Assembly (NCBI RefSeq): GCF_026965535.1
Contig: NZ_CP114039.1
Coordinates: 6,014,001-6,078,000, forward strand
DNA length: 64,000 bases
Direction: 5' to 3'
Source of the DNA: Corallococcus sp. NCRR
GTDB taxonomy: Bacteria; Myxococcota; Myxococcia; Myxococcales; Myxococcaceae
Positions 16,734 through 24,799 of this stretch are shown in pieces (position 1 is the stretch's first letter; each line of letters opens with the position of its first letter). The translations under genes and the position numbers were made by a program. The notes beneath the pieces were generated by a model that did no database searches, was not told where the DNA came from, and saw only the letters and a list, made by a program, of their open reading frames with translations.

Positions 16734-17198
16734 ATGCGACCACGTCTCGCGTTGCTCTTCCCGCTGCTGCTCTGCGCGTGTGCAAGCGGTCCGTCACCGC
16801 GCGCGAACGAAACCGGCGAGGAGCACCCGCCGCGAAGGAGCCCCATGAATCCGGATGCACCGTCTCTCAAGCGCGGTGAGGCGCTGTTGCGTCATGGCAC
16901 CGGCGGCGACGCGGTCCAGCCCGCCGCGCCAGCTCCCGCCGTCCAGGAGCTCGGAGCCCTGGCGGGGTTCGGGCAGGCCTGGACGTCGTGCTCGGCCCGG
17001 GCTTCGGTCTACCTGTTCGACGGCTACCACGAAGCGAGCGCGGCGCAGGTGAGGCTGATGAAGCAGGTGCCCGAAGGGAAGCAGGGGGCCGGCACGGTCA
17101 ACGGCGACTGGCTCATCTGGACCACCGTCGATTCGACGGACGAAGCCGGCCGCGACGTCATCGAACGGGTGGTCTCCGCCTTCGCGGGCGAGGAGTGA
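16734..17198 (+). CDS. Small lipoprotein, unknown
   Basis: 154 aa. The signal MRPRLALLFPLLLCAC ends at a lipobox (Cys14 or Cys16). The remainder is Pro/Ala-rich (17-80) and then a compact domain with a YLFDGYHEASAAQVRLMKQVPEG segment and a final WLIWTTVD strand, which might be a small alpha/beta fold. The family is not recognised. The next gene begins 4 nt after the stop, so 16734-18356 form one transcription unit. Confidence 0.6.
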   Translation: MRPRLALLFPLLLCACASGPSPRANETGEEHPPRRSPMNPDAPSLKRGEALLRHGTGGDAVQPAAPAPAVQELGALAGFGQAWTSCSARASVYLFDGYHEASAAQVRLMKQVPEGKQGAGTVNGDWLIWTTVDSTDEAGRDVIERVVSAFAGEE

Positions 17199-17202
17199 AG
17201 TC

Positions 17203-17781
17203 ATGAACCAGGAGACAAGGCACCTGGGGCCGCCTGCCATCGCGGGCATCGTCTGGTACGCCATCGGGCGCTTCTACGAGGCACTGGACGGCAAGGTGCA
17301 GGACGTGGGCTACTTCGCGCACCTGGGAGGCGTGGAGGGGCCGCTCTTCAACGGACCACCGGGAGAGGCCACGGCCTTCTTCACCTTCCGCGCCGAGCCC
17401 TTCACGCCCCAGCACCTGACCAACGGCGACCTCACGGTGTCATTGGATCCGGTGGGCCGCTTCACCCTGTATTTCAACCCGGAGCCCCGTGGAGACTTCT
17501 CCGCGCCGGAGAGCTTCGGTGTGGGTCAGCCCATCGCGACGCTCCAGCGCCTCTCCACGGTGGTGGGGACCGCGGTGGGCCCGCTCTCCAGCAACCTCTT
17601 CTCCGCGGTGTTGTGCTCCAGCGAGGACTTCGTCTTCCAGGGCCGCACGTGGAACCTGGGGCGCTTCCTGCCTCGCGGCATCACGCAACTGGGAACCGGA
17701 AGCACCGCCGCGCTTCAGCCGACACCCGCGGGCTACCGGAGCGTCACGGCCTTCGTCGGCTCGGCGATGGCGCTGGGATGA
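17203..17781 (+). CDS. Hypothetical protein, unknown family
   Basis: 192 aa without a signal peptide. It shows alternating strands, for example DLTVSLDPVGRFTLYFNPEP (beta hairpin), and a final AFVGSAMALG. It is sandwiched between a lipoprotein gene (4-nt gap) and a pilin-like gene (4-nt overlap), and GC3 is normal for the genome. Nothing indicates a catalytic site. Confidence 0.6.
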   Translation: MNQETRHLGPPAIAGIVWYAIGRFYEALDGKVQDVGYFAHLGGVEGPLFNGPPGEATAFFTFRAEPFTPQHLTNGDLTVSLDPVGRFTLYFNPEPRGDFSAPESFGVGQPIATLQRLSTVVGTAVGPLSSNLFSAVLCSSEDFVFQGRTWNLGRFLPRGITQLGTGSTAALQPTPAGYRSVTAFVGSAMALG

Positions 17782-18356
17782 GCTCCCGCCGGAGGTGGTT
17801 CTTCATCGCCTTCGGCCTGCTGGCCTGCTCGTGCGTGGGCGTGGTGGCCGTCAACACGGTCCGGAACTTCGTCCGGTTCGGCCAGCGCGCCAAGGCAGCG
17901 GAGTGCAAGTCGAACCTGAAGGCCTGGTCCGCGCTCCAGAAACGCCACTTCCAGGACACGAAGACCTACGAGCCGGTCTTCGCGAAGGTGGGCTTCGCGC
18001 CCGAGCGGGGCAACCGCTACGCGTACTTCGCGGGCCGGGGACCGATGGAGGTTCGCGACCAGGAGCGAAGCGAGGCTCCAGAGGGAGCGATGGCCATCGG
18101 CGCGGACACCTTCCGGTTCACCTACCTGCGCCCCTTCGACGTGCAGGTGCTGCATCCGTCATTGAAGGCCCGGCTCGGCGTCTCCGGCACGTGCCCCGCC
18201 TGCGACATCACCCTGGTGTGCGTGGGAAACACCGACGAGGACGCGACGCTGGATGTCTGGGTCCTCTCCACCGGAGCGCTGGACCTCCAGGACGTGGACG
18301 GAGAGACCGCCGAGCCCGGTGTCCCCGTGCACCTCGTGGACGACACGAAGGACTGA
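17778..18356 (+). CDS. Pilin-like single-pass secreted protein
   Basis: 192 aa. The ATG overlaps the previous stop (ATGA). A short basic start MSSRRR is followed by a membrane helix (8-27) and an amphipathic stretch ECKSNLKAWSALQKRHFQDTKTYEPVF that matches the N-terminal spine of type IV pilin-like proteins (Cys-x-NLK-x-AQ-x-FQ). RGNRYAYF is also common in this deltaproteobacterial group. The GFxxxE prepilin peptidase site is missing, so assembly into a pilus is doubtful. Four Cys include a CPAC pair near the C-terminus. Confidence 0.6.
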   Translation: MSSRRRWFFIAFGLLACSCVGVVAVNTVRNFVRFGQRAKAAECKSNLKAWSALQKRHFQDTKTYEPVFAKVGFAPERGNRYAYFAGRGPMEVRDQERSEAPEGAMAIGADTFRFTYLRPFDVQVLHPSLKARLGVSGTCPACDITLVCVGNTDEDATLDVWVLSTGALDLQDVDGETAEPGVPVHLVDDTKD

Positions 18357-18431
18357 CGCGCATCCAATCATGCGCGAATCAGGATGAAGGCATGCGTGGC
18401 GGGTGAGGCGGAACGAGAGCTCAGGCGTACG

Positions 18432-19544
18432 ATGGCCACCATGCATCGCACCTTCCTCGTCCTGTTGCTGCCGCTCACCTTCGGCTGTGCCACGACGGCA
18501 GCCACCTCTCTCGACGCCGCGCCCACGCAGGTGGCAACCGCGGAGAAGAAGAACCTGCTGACACTGCCGGAGATCCTCCAGCGCATGGAGGCTTCGCCCG
18601 TGAAGTACGCATTGGACGAGAAGGACTCCCCTCCAGACGGATGGGCTGACACGCTCTGGCCCCAGCGGATCCAGCCGTTGCCCTATGCGCGAGTCGTGAG
18701 GGAGGGGGGCAAGGCCACGCTCGCGCCGCCATACAACGACCCCGAGTCGGAGCGCCTGCTGGCGGAGGCCGAGCCGCACTTCCAGGCCAACCGCTTCGAC
18801 GAGGCGGCGAAGTTGTACGCGCGCTCCACCGAGGTCTGCCCGAAGTGCGCGAACGCCTGGATCTTCCGGGGAGACGCGGCGCTCTTCGCCGGCAAGGCGG
18901 AGGAGGCGCTCGGCTACTACCGCAAGGCCGCGGAGCACAACCCCGACGACTACCGAGGGCACTTCTTCCAGGGCCACGCGTTGTCCCGGCTGGGGCGGCG
19001 TGCCGAGGCCCGCGAGGCCTTCGCCACCGCGCTGGTGCTCAACCCGCGCCTGCCCACGCTGCGCAAGCTGCTCAAGATGTATCCCGGGTTCGGGCTCGTC
19101 ATCACGCCCGACATGATGGTGCCGCGCGGCATGGCCGAGCGAACGGAGACCGGCGTCTCGGCGGTGTACGACGGGCACTACGGCACCGCGTGGCTCGCGT
19201 TCGCGGCGTGCAAGGCGCTGTGGCTTGGAGAGCCCTCGCACCGCAAGGAGCTGACCGGCAGCGACAGTGACACCCAGTTCACCTCCATCGAGGAGCTCGA
19301 GTGCCTGGGCGCCACGCTCACGGGCTACGAGGTCGCGAAGGCGCAGAAGGGCGCGGACGCGGGGACCCCAGACGAGGGCCTGGAGCGGATGAAGCGCATC
19401 GTCGAGGCCGGGATGGCCAACATGCTCGTGCTCTTCGAGCTCGCCTCGCGCGTCCATCCGCAGGCGACGTTGACCCTGAGCGATGACGTGCGCCAGCGGC
19501 TGCGCGCGTACGTCCTCGAGTACGTCCTGCTGGAGAAGGACTGA
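18432..19544 (+). CDS. TPR-repeat lipoprotein
   Basis: 370 aa from 18432 (an ATG at 18441 is also possible). The lipoprotein signal ends LLPLTFGC (Cys19). About residues 110-225 form three TPR-like helix pairs: EAEPHFQANRFDEAAKLYARS, AWIFRGDAALFAGKAEEALGYYRKA, HFFQGHALSRLGRRAEAREAFATAL. The C-terminal 150 residues are helical with no recognised domain. TPR lipoproteins usually scaffold envelope complexes; no partner is evident here. Confidence 0.75.
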   Translation: MATMHRTFLVLLLPLTFGCATTAATSLDAAPTQVATAEKKNLLTLPEILQRMEASPVKYALDEKDSPPDGWADTLWPQRIQPLPYARVVREGGKATLAPPYNDPESERLLAEAEPHFQANRFDEAAKLYARSTEVCPKCANAWIFRGDAALFAGKAEEALGYYRKAAEHNPDDYRGHFFQGHALSRLGRRAEAREAFATALVLNPRLPTLRKLLKMYPGFGLVITPDMMVPRGMAERTETGVSAVYDGHYGTAWLAFAACKALWLGEPSHRKELTGSDSDTQFTSIEELECLGATLTGYEVAKAQKGADAGTPDEGLERMKRIVEAGMANMLVLFELASRVHPQATLTLSDDVRQRLRAYVLEYVLLEKD

Positions 19545-19556
19545 GGCCTGGGGTCG

Positions 19557-19574
19557 TATTAGAATTGACTAATA
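19557..19574. promoter_or_regulatory. Palindromic operator candidate for the ArsR-type regulator
   Basis: TATTAG and CTAATA form a perfect inverted repeat with a 6-bp spacer. It is an AT-rich island in GC-rich DNA and ends 46 bp before the START-like gene. That gene is co-transcribed with an ArsR-type repressor, a family that binds such AT-rich palindromes and represses its own operon. Confidence 0.55.
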
Positions 19575-19619
19575 TGAGTGCGGACTGTAATGACTCGGGT
19601 GAACGGAGGAGGTCCGCAC

Positions 19620-20246
19620 ATGCTTCACACCCTGATTGGCGCCCAGTTCCGCGCGTGCGTCGAACGCGATTACGAAGGCAAGCCGGCCCACGTGGTCGTC
19701 GCGCAGCGCGTGTATCCCACCGGAGTCGAAGACCTGTGGGATGCGATCACGAACCCGGAGCGCATCCCGCGCTGGTTCGCGCCGGTGGAGGGTGAGCTGC
19801 GCAAGGGCGGCCGCTATCAGATCAAGGGGAACGCGGGCGGGACCATCACGCGTTGTGACAAGCCCGAGGCGTTCGACCTGACCTGGGAGATGAACGGCGG
19901 GATGAGCTGGGTGACCCTCCGCCTGGCGCCGGAAGGGAAGGGCACGCGGCTGACGCTCGAGCACATCGTGCACTCCGCGGACATGGAGCAGTTCTGGAGC
20001 CAGTTCGGTCCCGGAGCCACCGGCGTGGGCTGGGACTTGAGCTTCCTGGGTCTGGGCCTGTACCTGGAGTCGGGCAAGGACGTGGCCGCGGAGGCCGCCG
20101 CGTCCTGGGTGCACTCCGACGAAGCGAAGACCTTCATGCGCGCGAGCGCCCAGGCCTGGGCCGACGCCCACGTGGCGGGCGGAGAGACGCCCGACGTGGC
20201 TCGCGGGATGGCCGAGCGCACGGCCGCGTTCTATACAGGGGGCTGA
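19620..20246 (+). CDS. SRPBCC (AHSA1/START-like) protein
   Basis: 208 aa. The start at 19620 is chosen because GGAGGAGGT ends 6 nt upstream; the frame is open farther left but without a ribosome binding site. VYPTGVEDLWDAITNPERIPRWFAPVEGELRKGGRYQI is the classic Aha1/SRPBCC start, with the hydrophobic ligand cavity family's usual order. Its C-terminal extra helices (about 155-208) are typical of members paired with ArsR regulators. It probably binds a small hydrophobic ligand. The stop overlaps the start of the regulator by one base. Confidence 0.88.
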   Translation: MLHTLIGAQFRACVERDYEGKPAHVVVAQRVYPTGVEDLWDAITNPERIPRWFAPVEGELRKGGRYQIKGNAGGTITRCDKPEAFDLTWEMNGGMSWVTLRLAPEGKGTRLTLEHIVHSADMEQFWSQFGPGATGVGWDLSFLGLGLYLESGKDVAAEAAASWVHSDEAKTFMRASAQAWADAHVAGGETPDVARGMAERTAAFYTGG

Positions 20247-20575
20247 TGCACGCCTTCGACGTCCTCGGCGATCCGGTCCGCCGCCGCATCCTGGAGCTGC
20301 TCGCGGAAGGCGAGCACGCTTCGGGCGAGGTCGTGGACGTGATCCAGCGTGAGTTCGGCATCACGCAGTCCGCCGTCTCGCAGCACCTGAAGGTCCTGCG
20401 GGACAACGGCTTCGCGACGGTGCGGGTGGATGGCGCCCGTCGCCTCTACGCCGTGGACGCCGCGCCGCTGGCGGAGGTGGACGCCTGGCTGGACCGCTTC
20501 CGGGCGTTCTGGACGCCGAAGTTGGACGCCCTGGCTACAGAAGTCGCGCGGGGGAAGAAAAAGAGGGGCGAGTAG
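20246..20575 (+). CDS. ArsR-family transcriptional regulator
   Basis: 109 aa winged helix. LGDPVRRRILELLAEGEHASGEV is helix 2-3, ITQSAVSQHLKVLRDNGF is the recognition helix, and VRVDGARRLYAVD is the wing. There is no Cys-based metal site, so it is a non-metal member of the type that pairs with AHSA1-like proteins. It probably represses the operon by binding the palindrome at 19557-19574, with ligand release through the partner protein or its own pocket. Confidence 0.9.
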   Translation: MHAFDVLGDPVRRRILELLAEGEHASGEVVDVIQREFGITQSAVSQHLKVLRDNGFATVRVDGARRLYAVDAAPLAEVDAWLDRFRAFWTPKLDALATEVARGKKKRGE

Positions 20576-20682
20576 TCAGCAGGCGTCTCCACGGCCCACG
20601 CCGTGTCACTGGACGCGGCGCTCCGCCCTCGGCAGCGTCTGGCTCCGGCTCCCTTCCCCCTGGAGCCCAAGGAGTCCAACGG

Positions 20683-21198
20683 ATGAAGCTCAAGGCGCTC
20701 TGCATCGCCGTATCGCTGCTGGCCGTTCCGGGCGTGGCCGCCGCGCAAAGCCCCTTTGATTCGCTCAAGAAGGCCGCGGGCGACGCCAGCAAGTCCACCG
20801 TGGAGAAGCGCGTCAACACGAAGCTCACGGACGAGGGCCGCAAGAACCAGTGCAGCTTCAAGACGGGCACCGCGGAGCTGGCCCCCGGCTGCGACGCGAA
20901 GCTCAAGAAGCTCACCAACGCGCTCGTGGACGCGAAGAAGCAGCTCGTCGCCGCGGGCGTCAAGAGCTACAAGTTCGAGGTCTCCGGCCACACCGACTCG
21001 ACGGGTGACGCCGCGAAGAACAAGGCGCTCAGCGAGCAGCGCGCGGAGACCATCGTGAAGGAACTGGTCGCGCGAGGCATCCCCCGCGGTGAAATCACCG
21101 CCGTGGGCTACGGCTCCGAGCGCATGCTGGTGAAGCCGGACAACACCGAGGCGAAGAAGGCGCAGAACCGCCGCTACGAGCTCCAGGTCCGGCTGTAA
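20683..21198 (+). CDS. OmpA-family peptidoglycan-associated protein
   Basis: 171 aa. Sec signal peptide (1-20, cut near VAAAQS). The rest is an OmpA C-terminal domain (about 65-171): FKTGTAELAPGCDAKL, then FEVSGHTDSTGDAAKNKALSEQRAETI, and an end in AQNRRYELQVRL. The Asp and Arg that hold the diaminopimelate of peptidoglycan are at HTDSTG and NRRYE. It lacks a barrel, so it is a periplasmic protein that binds the wall. A bidirectional terminator follows. Confidence 0.9.
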   Translation: MKLKALCIAVSLLAVPGVAAAQSPFDSLKKAAGDASKSTVEKRVNTKLTDEGRKNQCSFKTGTAELAPGCDAKLKKLTNALVDAKKQLVAAGVKSYKFEVSGHTDSTGDAAKNKALSEQRAETIVKELVARGIPRGEITAVGYGSERMLVKPDNTEAKKAQNRRYELQVRL

Positions 21199-21219
21199 TC
21201 CGTCTTACGGTGTGAAGGA

Positions 21220-21242
21220 GGGCGGCGCCGGTAGCGCCGCCC
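21220..21242. terminator. Bidirectional terminator between convergent genes
   Basis: GGGCGGCGC (21220-21228) and GCGCCGCCC (21234-21242) pair perfectly around CGGTA. The stem extends outward with one mismatch to AAGG/CCTT. It lies between the ends of the OmpA-like and methyltransferase genes. Confidence 0.75.
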
Positions 21243-21248
21243 CCTTGC

Positions 21249-22274
21249 TCAGGCCTTCGCCGCCTCGATGATGCTGGTCCCGCTCTGGGTGGGGATGAGG
21301 CGTTGGATCTTCCAGCCGGTCGCGCTGAGCAGCGCCTGGAACTCGTTGTAGGTGCGCTCGCGTCCGTTGGCGACCACCAGCATGTTGAGGTCCATCAGGT
21401 GGGTGATGTCGGGCGTGCGGTTGTCCGGGATCACCATCTCCACCACGAAGAGCCGGGCCGGGGCGGGGGCCGCCTCGTGGAGCCGGCGCAGGAGGGTGGA
21501 GCAGGCGTCATCCGCCCAGTCGTGGAGGATGTGCTTGAGCAGGTAGGCGTCGGCGGGAGGGATGCCGGGCTCGAAGAAGTTCCCGGCCACCACGTCCACC
21601 CGGTTGGCGATGCCCCGGGACGCCAGGACGGGCTTCGCGCTCTCGGCGACCTGGGGCAGCTCGAAGAGGATGCCCCGGCAGGAGGGATGGGCGCGCAGCA
21701 CCTGCGCGAGCAGGTCGCCGTGGCTGCCTCCGATGTCCGCCACGCGGGCGAAGGCGGAGAAGTCGACGTGCCGGGCCACCTGGCTGGACACCATCTCGGA
21801 CCAGTCCCCCATGGACCGGGCGAAGTGCTCCGCCTCGTCGGGGTTCTTGGCGAAGTGCTCCCAGATGTCGGAGCCCAGCGCGGCCTGGATGGGAGCGCTC
21901 CCGGTGCGAATCGCGTCGGTGAGGCGCCCCCAGGGCAGCCAATGCGAAGGGCTGCTCTGGATGATGGCCAGCTCCCGCAGCGAGCCCGGCGTGTTCGAGC
22001 ACAGGCCTTCACCCATGGGTGTCAGGGCGAAGGTCTTCTCGGTGAAGGCCACGAAGATGCCCGTGGCGAGGCCGGCGCGCATCAAACGGAACAGGGCATC
22101 CGGGTGGACACCCAATTCGGTGGCCAGCGACTCACTGTCGCGGGCCCCGGCCGCGAGCAGGTCCGCGATGCCCAGGCGGGCCACGGTGCCAATGACCTGG
22201 GTGCGCCAGTAGCTGGTGATGGCCAGGTGGAGCTGCTGCGTGGGGGACGGGCTGTCGCCAGGCGTGTTTTCCAT
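21249..22274 (-). CDS. SAM-dependent O-methyltransferase (PF00891 type), copy 1
   Basis: 341 aa. The N-terminal winged-helix dimerisation domain (about 10-105) begins with VARLGIADLL. The C-terminal Rossmann fold has SAM loop VADIGGSHGD and catalytic HILHDWADD, with the His acting as base in plant-type O-methyltransferases. The order matches the hydroxyneurosporene/acetylserotonin methyltransferase group, which methylates hydroxyl groups on aromatic or polyketide products. By eye most residues match the protein at 34015-35040. It is transcribed away from the methyltransferase at 22350, across a 75-bp region with a large palindrome. Confidence 0.88.
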   Translation of the reverse strand: MENTPGDSPSPTQQLHLAITSYWRTQVIGTVARLGIADLLAAGARDSESLATELGVHPDALFRLMRAGLATGIFVAFTEKTFALTPMGEGLCSNTPGSLRELAIIQSSPSHWLPWGRLTDAIRTGSAPIQAALGSDIWEHFAKNPDEAEHFARSMGDWSEMVSSQVARHVDFSAFARVADIGGSHGDLLAQVLRAHPSCRGILFELPQVAESAKPVLASRGIANRVDVVAGNFFEPGIPPADAYLLKHILHDWADDACSTLLRRLHEAAPAPARLFVVEMVIPDNRTPDITHLMDLNMLVVANGRERTYNEFQALLSATGWKIQRLIPTQSGTSIIEAAKA

Positions 22275-22279
22275 GCCGC

Positions 22280-22311
22280 GAGTCTACCGCCGGGATCCCC
22301 GGAGTAGACTC
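22280..22311. promoter_or_regulatory. Inverted repeat in the divergent methyltransferase promoter
   Basis: GAGTCTAC (22280-22287) and GTAGACTC (22304-22311) are perfect inverted repeats. Between them lies an inner CCGGG/CCCGG pair. The palindrome sits between two start codons only 75 bp apart, a place expected for a shared operator. The motif CTCGCGGC before the start is shared with the paralogous locus at 35040. Confidence 0.5.
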
Positions 22312-22349
22312 TTTCCGTGGAAGGCGGATGCCACGAAAGGTCGTGCGCA

Positions 22350-23087
22350 ATGGCGGCACAATACGATGACCTCGCCGTGAAGCTGTCGGACTGGGATGTC
22401 CTGCCCGTGCGCTCGGAGTACCTCGAAGGTCATACCTTCTTCAAAGCGCTGGGGGCCGTAGAGGGGCAGTCCGTCCTGGACCTGGCCTGTGGTGACGGGC
22501 TGTACACGCGGCAGCTCCAGTCGAGGGGAGCACACAGGGTGGTCGGCGTGGACATCTCGGAGGAGATGATTCGCGTCGCCCGGCAACACGAAGCGGCCCG
22601 GCCGCTGGGCATCGAGTACCACGTGGCGGACGTGGCCGGCATGACGCCGCTGGGTGTCTTTGATTGCGTGACGGCCGTCTATCTTCTGCACTATGCGCAG
22701 TCGCCGGAGCACCTGCTGCGCATGTGCCGGAACATCCATGCCCACCTGAAGCCCGGGGGCCGCTTCGTCACCTACGCGTTCAACCCCGAGTTCAGCGCGA
22801 AGGGGCCCAACAGCACTCGTTACGGCATCAAGATCCTGGACTTCCCGGAGTCACCCCGGGAAGGGCAGACCATCTCCGCGGAGCTGAGCGCGAAGACGCC
22901 CTTCACCATCCACTTCTCCCACTGGAGCCGGAACACGTACGAAAGCGCGCTGCGCGAGGCGGGCTTCCACGACCTCACCTGGACGCGCCCGGAATGCTCC
23001 CCCGAGGGCATCGCCCGGTATGGCCAGGAGTTCTGGCAGGACTACCTCGACAACCCGCACGCGGTCGCGCTGCGCTGCGCGCGGTGA
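22350..23087 (+). CDS. Class I SAM-dependent methyltransferase
   Basis: 245 aa from the ATG at 22350 (GAAAGG 9 nt upstream). The SAM loop is LDLACGDG, the acidic residue is in VVGVDISEEM, and motif III is HYAQSPEHLLRMCRNIHAHLKPGGRFV. The type matches UbiE/toxoflavin-synthase-like small-molecule methyltransferases (MAAQYDDLA start, WTRPECSPEG end). The substrate is unknown. It is divergent from the O-methyltransferase at 21249 and probably shares its regulation. Confidence 0.85.
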   Translation: MAAQYDDLAVKLSDWDVLPVRSEYLEGHTFFKALGAVEGQSVLDLACGDGLYTRQLQSRGAHRVVGVDISEEMIRVARQHEAARPLGIEYHVADVAGMTPLGVFDCVTAVYLLHYAQSPEHLLRMCRNIHAHLKPGGRFVTYAFNPEFSAKGPNSTRYGIKILDFPESPREGQTISAELSAKTPFTIHFSHWSRNTYESALREAGFHDLTWTRPECSPEGIARYGQEFWQDYLDNPHAVALRCAR

Positions 23088-23093
23088 GTTCAC

Positions 23094-23693
23094 CTAAACC
23101 GCTTCGAACTTCGTTCCCGTGGCCCCGATGCGCTCAAGTGCGTCGCGGATCTCCTCGCGGACGATCAGGACGATGGGCCATCCCCAGGGGCGGAACACCT
23201 TCGCGTCACCGACCTGCGAAGCGTCAATCCGCATTCCCCAGACGTCCCGGTACTTTCCAACCTTCTCAGGGCGCCCGTCCTCGGGCGTCCACTTCTGAAA
23301 TTCCTCGGTGGCCTTCTCGTCAATGCAGTGGCTCAGCTTGGTGGCCACGAGGATGAAGAACTGTTCGGACTGGCCTTCGACCTCTACGGGTAGGAGCTGC
23401 ACGTCATCGGGAGCAAGGTCCGCGAAAACGGATGCCACCTTGGCGTGGACGACCGGCGTTGATCGGGCCGCTAGCGAGAAGTCGAGCGCTGTTCCAGGAA
23501 GATACAGCGGGAGCTTCACGCGGTCCGGAGCGTCAACACGTGTTCCGTCAGTGAACACCCACGGCTCACTCAAAGCTCTGCCCTCAGAGTCAGTAGGGGC
23601 GCCGAGCACCCATCGACCTGGAAGGGTCATGTCGTCGCTCAGATCGAAGTAATGCTCGGGCATGTAGGCCAGCTTCTCATCCTCACGCGACAA
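23094..23693 (-). CDS. imm11-type (DUF1629) immunity-like protein
   Basis: 199 aa. The phrases YFDLSDDMTLPGRWVLG, VVHAKVASVFADLAPDDVQLLPVEVEG and ATGTKFEAV are what I recall of the imm11 family, which is expanded in Corallococcus and Myxococcus and sits next to polymorphic toxins such as AHH nucleases. No toxin is directly upstream on this strand, so it may be an orphan or protect against a product elsewhere. It converges with the methyltransferase gene (6 nt apart) and is divergent from the Cys-rich lipoprotein gene. GC is moderately lower than in the neighbouring core genes, as is usual in such islands. Confidence 0.75.
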   Translation of the reverse strand: MSREDEKLAYMPEHYFDLSDDMTLPGRWVLGAPTDSEGRALSEPWVFTDGTRVDAPDRVKLPLYLPGTALDFSLAARSTPVVHAKVASVFADLAPDDVQLLPVEVEGQSEQFFILVATKLSHCIDEKATEEFQKWTPEDGRPEKVGKYRDVWGMRIDASQVGDAKVFRPWGWPIVLIVREEIRDALERIGATGTKFEAV

Positions 23694-23762
23694 CTACCTT
23701 GACGCTCACCGCATACAGCCTGAAAATCTAGAAATACACTGGATTCTGATGATGAGGCAGTT

Positions 23763-24263
23763 ATGCGGGTTCTAATCGCAGCGAGACCAGGTCGAGCGCA
23801 TTTCGCTTCGATACTGGCGGTCGCAGCACTATTGCTTTTCGCTGGTTGTACTTCTGCTAAATCGAATAGAACAGGCAGAGCAGGACGAACGGTGTTTGCC
23901 TTGGCGCAAACTGAGTGCAACCAAAGCGACTCGACTGTTTCCTGTTGCCTTAAGAGATATCCGTACAGCCCTGAAAGTTGCGGAGCTGAAGCGCCTGTAA
24001 GACCGCCTCAACCTCCCATCCTCCTCCCGCCGCCGGGGTCTACGGACTCCGCAAGCGCAGAAGAGCTACCAACACCAGCAGAGAGGGAGCGCTGGCGATC
24101 AGAAATATGCGAGCCCCACTATGACAAGTGCGTAAACAAAGGGGGCGGAGCAAAGCCCGGCCGCGTCCACAATGAGACGCAATGTAAAGCTTGTTACGAA
24201 TACTGCACGCGCAGGGGTTTTTGGCCCAGCTCTGCCAACGGGAAAAGGTGTCCAGGAGGATGA
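23763..24263 (+). CDS. Cys-rich lipoprotein, toxin-associated type
   Basis: 166 aa. The signal peptide ends AALLLFAGC (Cys28). The mature part has STVSCCLKRYPYSPESCG, a Pro-rich linker (about 78-103) and a C-terminal WRSEICEPHYDKCVNKGGG...CKACYEYCTRRGFWP with eight Cys in all in this half and the CC pair. I recall the same Cys layout from the N- and C-terminal parts of myxobacterial AHH-type toxin proteins; here the nuclease domain is absent, so it may be a trimmed or alternative toxin. GC is low for this genome. It overlaps the next gene by 4 nt. Confidence 0.6.
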   Translation: MRVLIAARPGRAHFASILAVAALLLFAGCTSAKSNRTGRAGRTVFALAQTECNQSDSTVSCCLKRYPYSPESCGAEAPVRPPQPPILLPPPGSTDSASAEELPTPAERERWRSEICEPHYDKCVNKGGGAKPGRVHNETQCKACYEYCTRRGFWPSSANGKRCPGG

Positions 24264-24754
24264 GAAACCGCCAGCCGCAGAAGACAGAACGCGAGCCCAT
24301 TGGCGCACTGGAGAGCGGTAGGCTTCACCTCTCTTTGTCAAAGGCGACCTTCGCGGAGTTCGAGCGCACATTTTTGGAACACCAGCGAGCATGGCTGCGC
24401 AAGGCCAAGACGCCGAAAGAGCAGCTTGTCATCAAGCGAAGGACCGCAGAAGACATTCTGCTGGGCGCTTACGGGCGCGAGTGCACCTGGGCTGAATTCA
24501 ACCGCGCGTTGCGGCGCACTGAAAAGCTGGGCTACGACAATCCAGGAAGGCGAGCGCACATCGCGTGCTTATTTGCGCTGACCGTCAAGCAGTTTCCTGG
24601 GCAATCCGAGACGGCACGGCGGAAGCTGGATGAAGCAGAGAGGCACCTGCTCTTTCTGCGCAAAGCCCACCCTGTGCGGAAGGAAAACCTAAAAGACATT
24701 CAACGCATCCGGCGGATGGCCGGATGGGAGACAAGCGCTCCTCGGTCGCGCTAG
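24260..24754 (+). CDS. Helical hypothetical protein coupled to the Cys-rich lipoprotein
   Basis: 164 aa from ATG 24260, which overlaps the previous stop (ATGA); a GTG at 24248 is the alternative. AGGAGG abuts the ATG with no spacing, so coupled translation or the GTG is more likely. The protein is basic and predicted largely helical, with heptad-like stretches FAEFERTFLEHQRAWLRKA and ETARRKLDEAERHLLFLRKA. No signal peptide. The coupled layout (secreted protein plus cytoplasmic partner) resembles a toxin-immunity or toxin-chaperone pair, an inference from context only. Confidence 0.55.
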   Translation: MRNRQPQKTEREPIGALESGRLHLSLSKATFAEFERTFLEHQRAWLRKAKTPKEQLVIKRRTAEDILLGAYGRECTWAEFNRALRRTEKLGYDNPGRRAHIACLFALTVKQFPGQSETARRKLDEAERHLLFLRKAHPVRKENLKDIQRIRRMAGWETSAPRSR

Positions 24755-24799
24755 GCGCTTGCCTCCACCACGCGTGGCGGACGCGCGCTGCTCGCACGC

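Noticed and set aside
23763-24754. Complete AHH-type nuclease toxin
   Set aside because: The Cys-rich parts are there, but I found no AHH or other nuclease motif in any frame.
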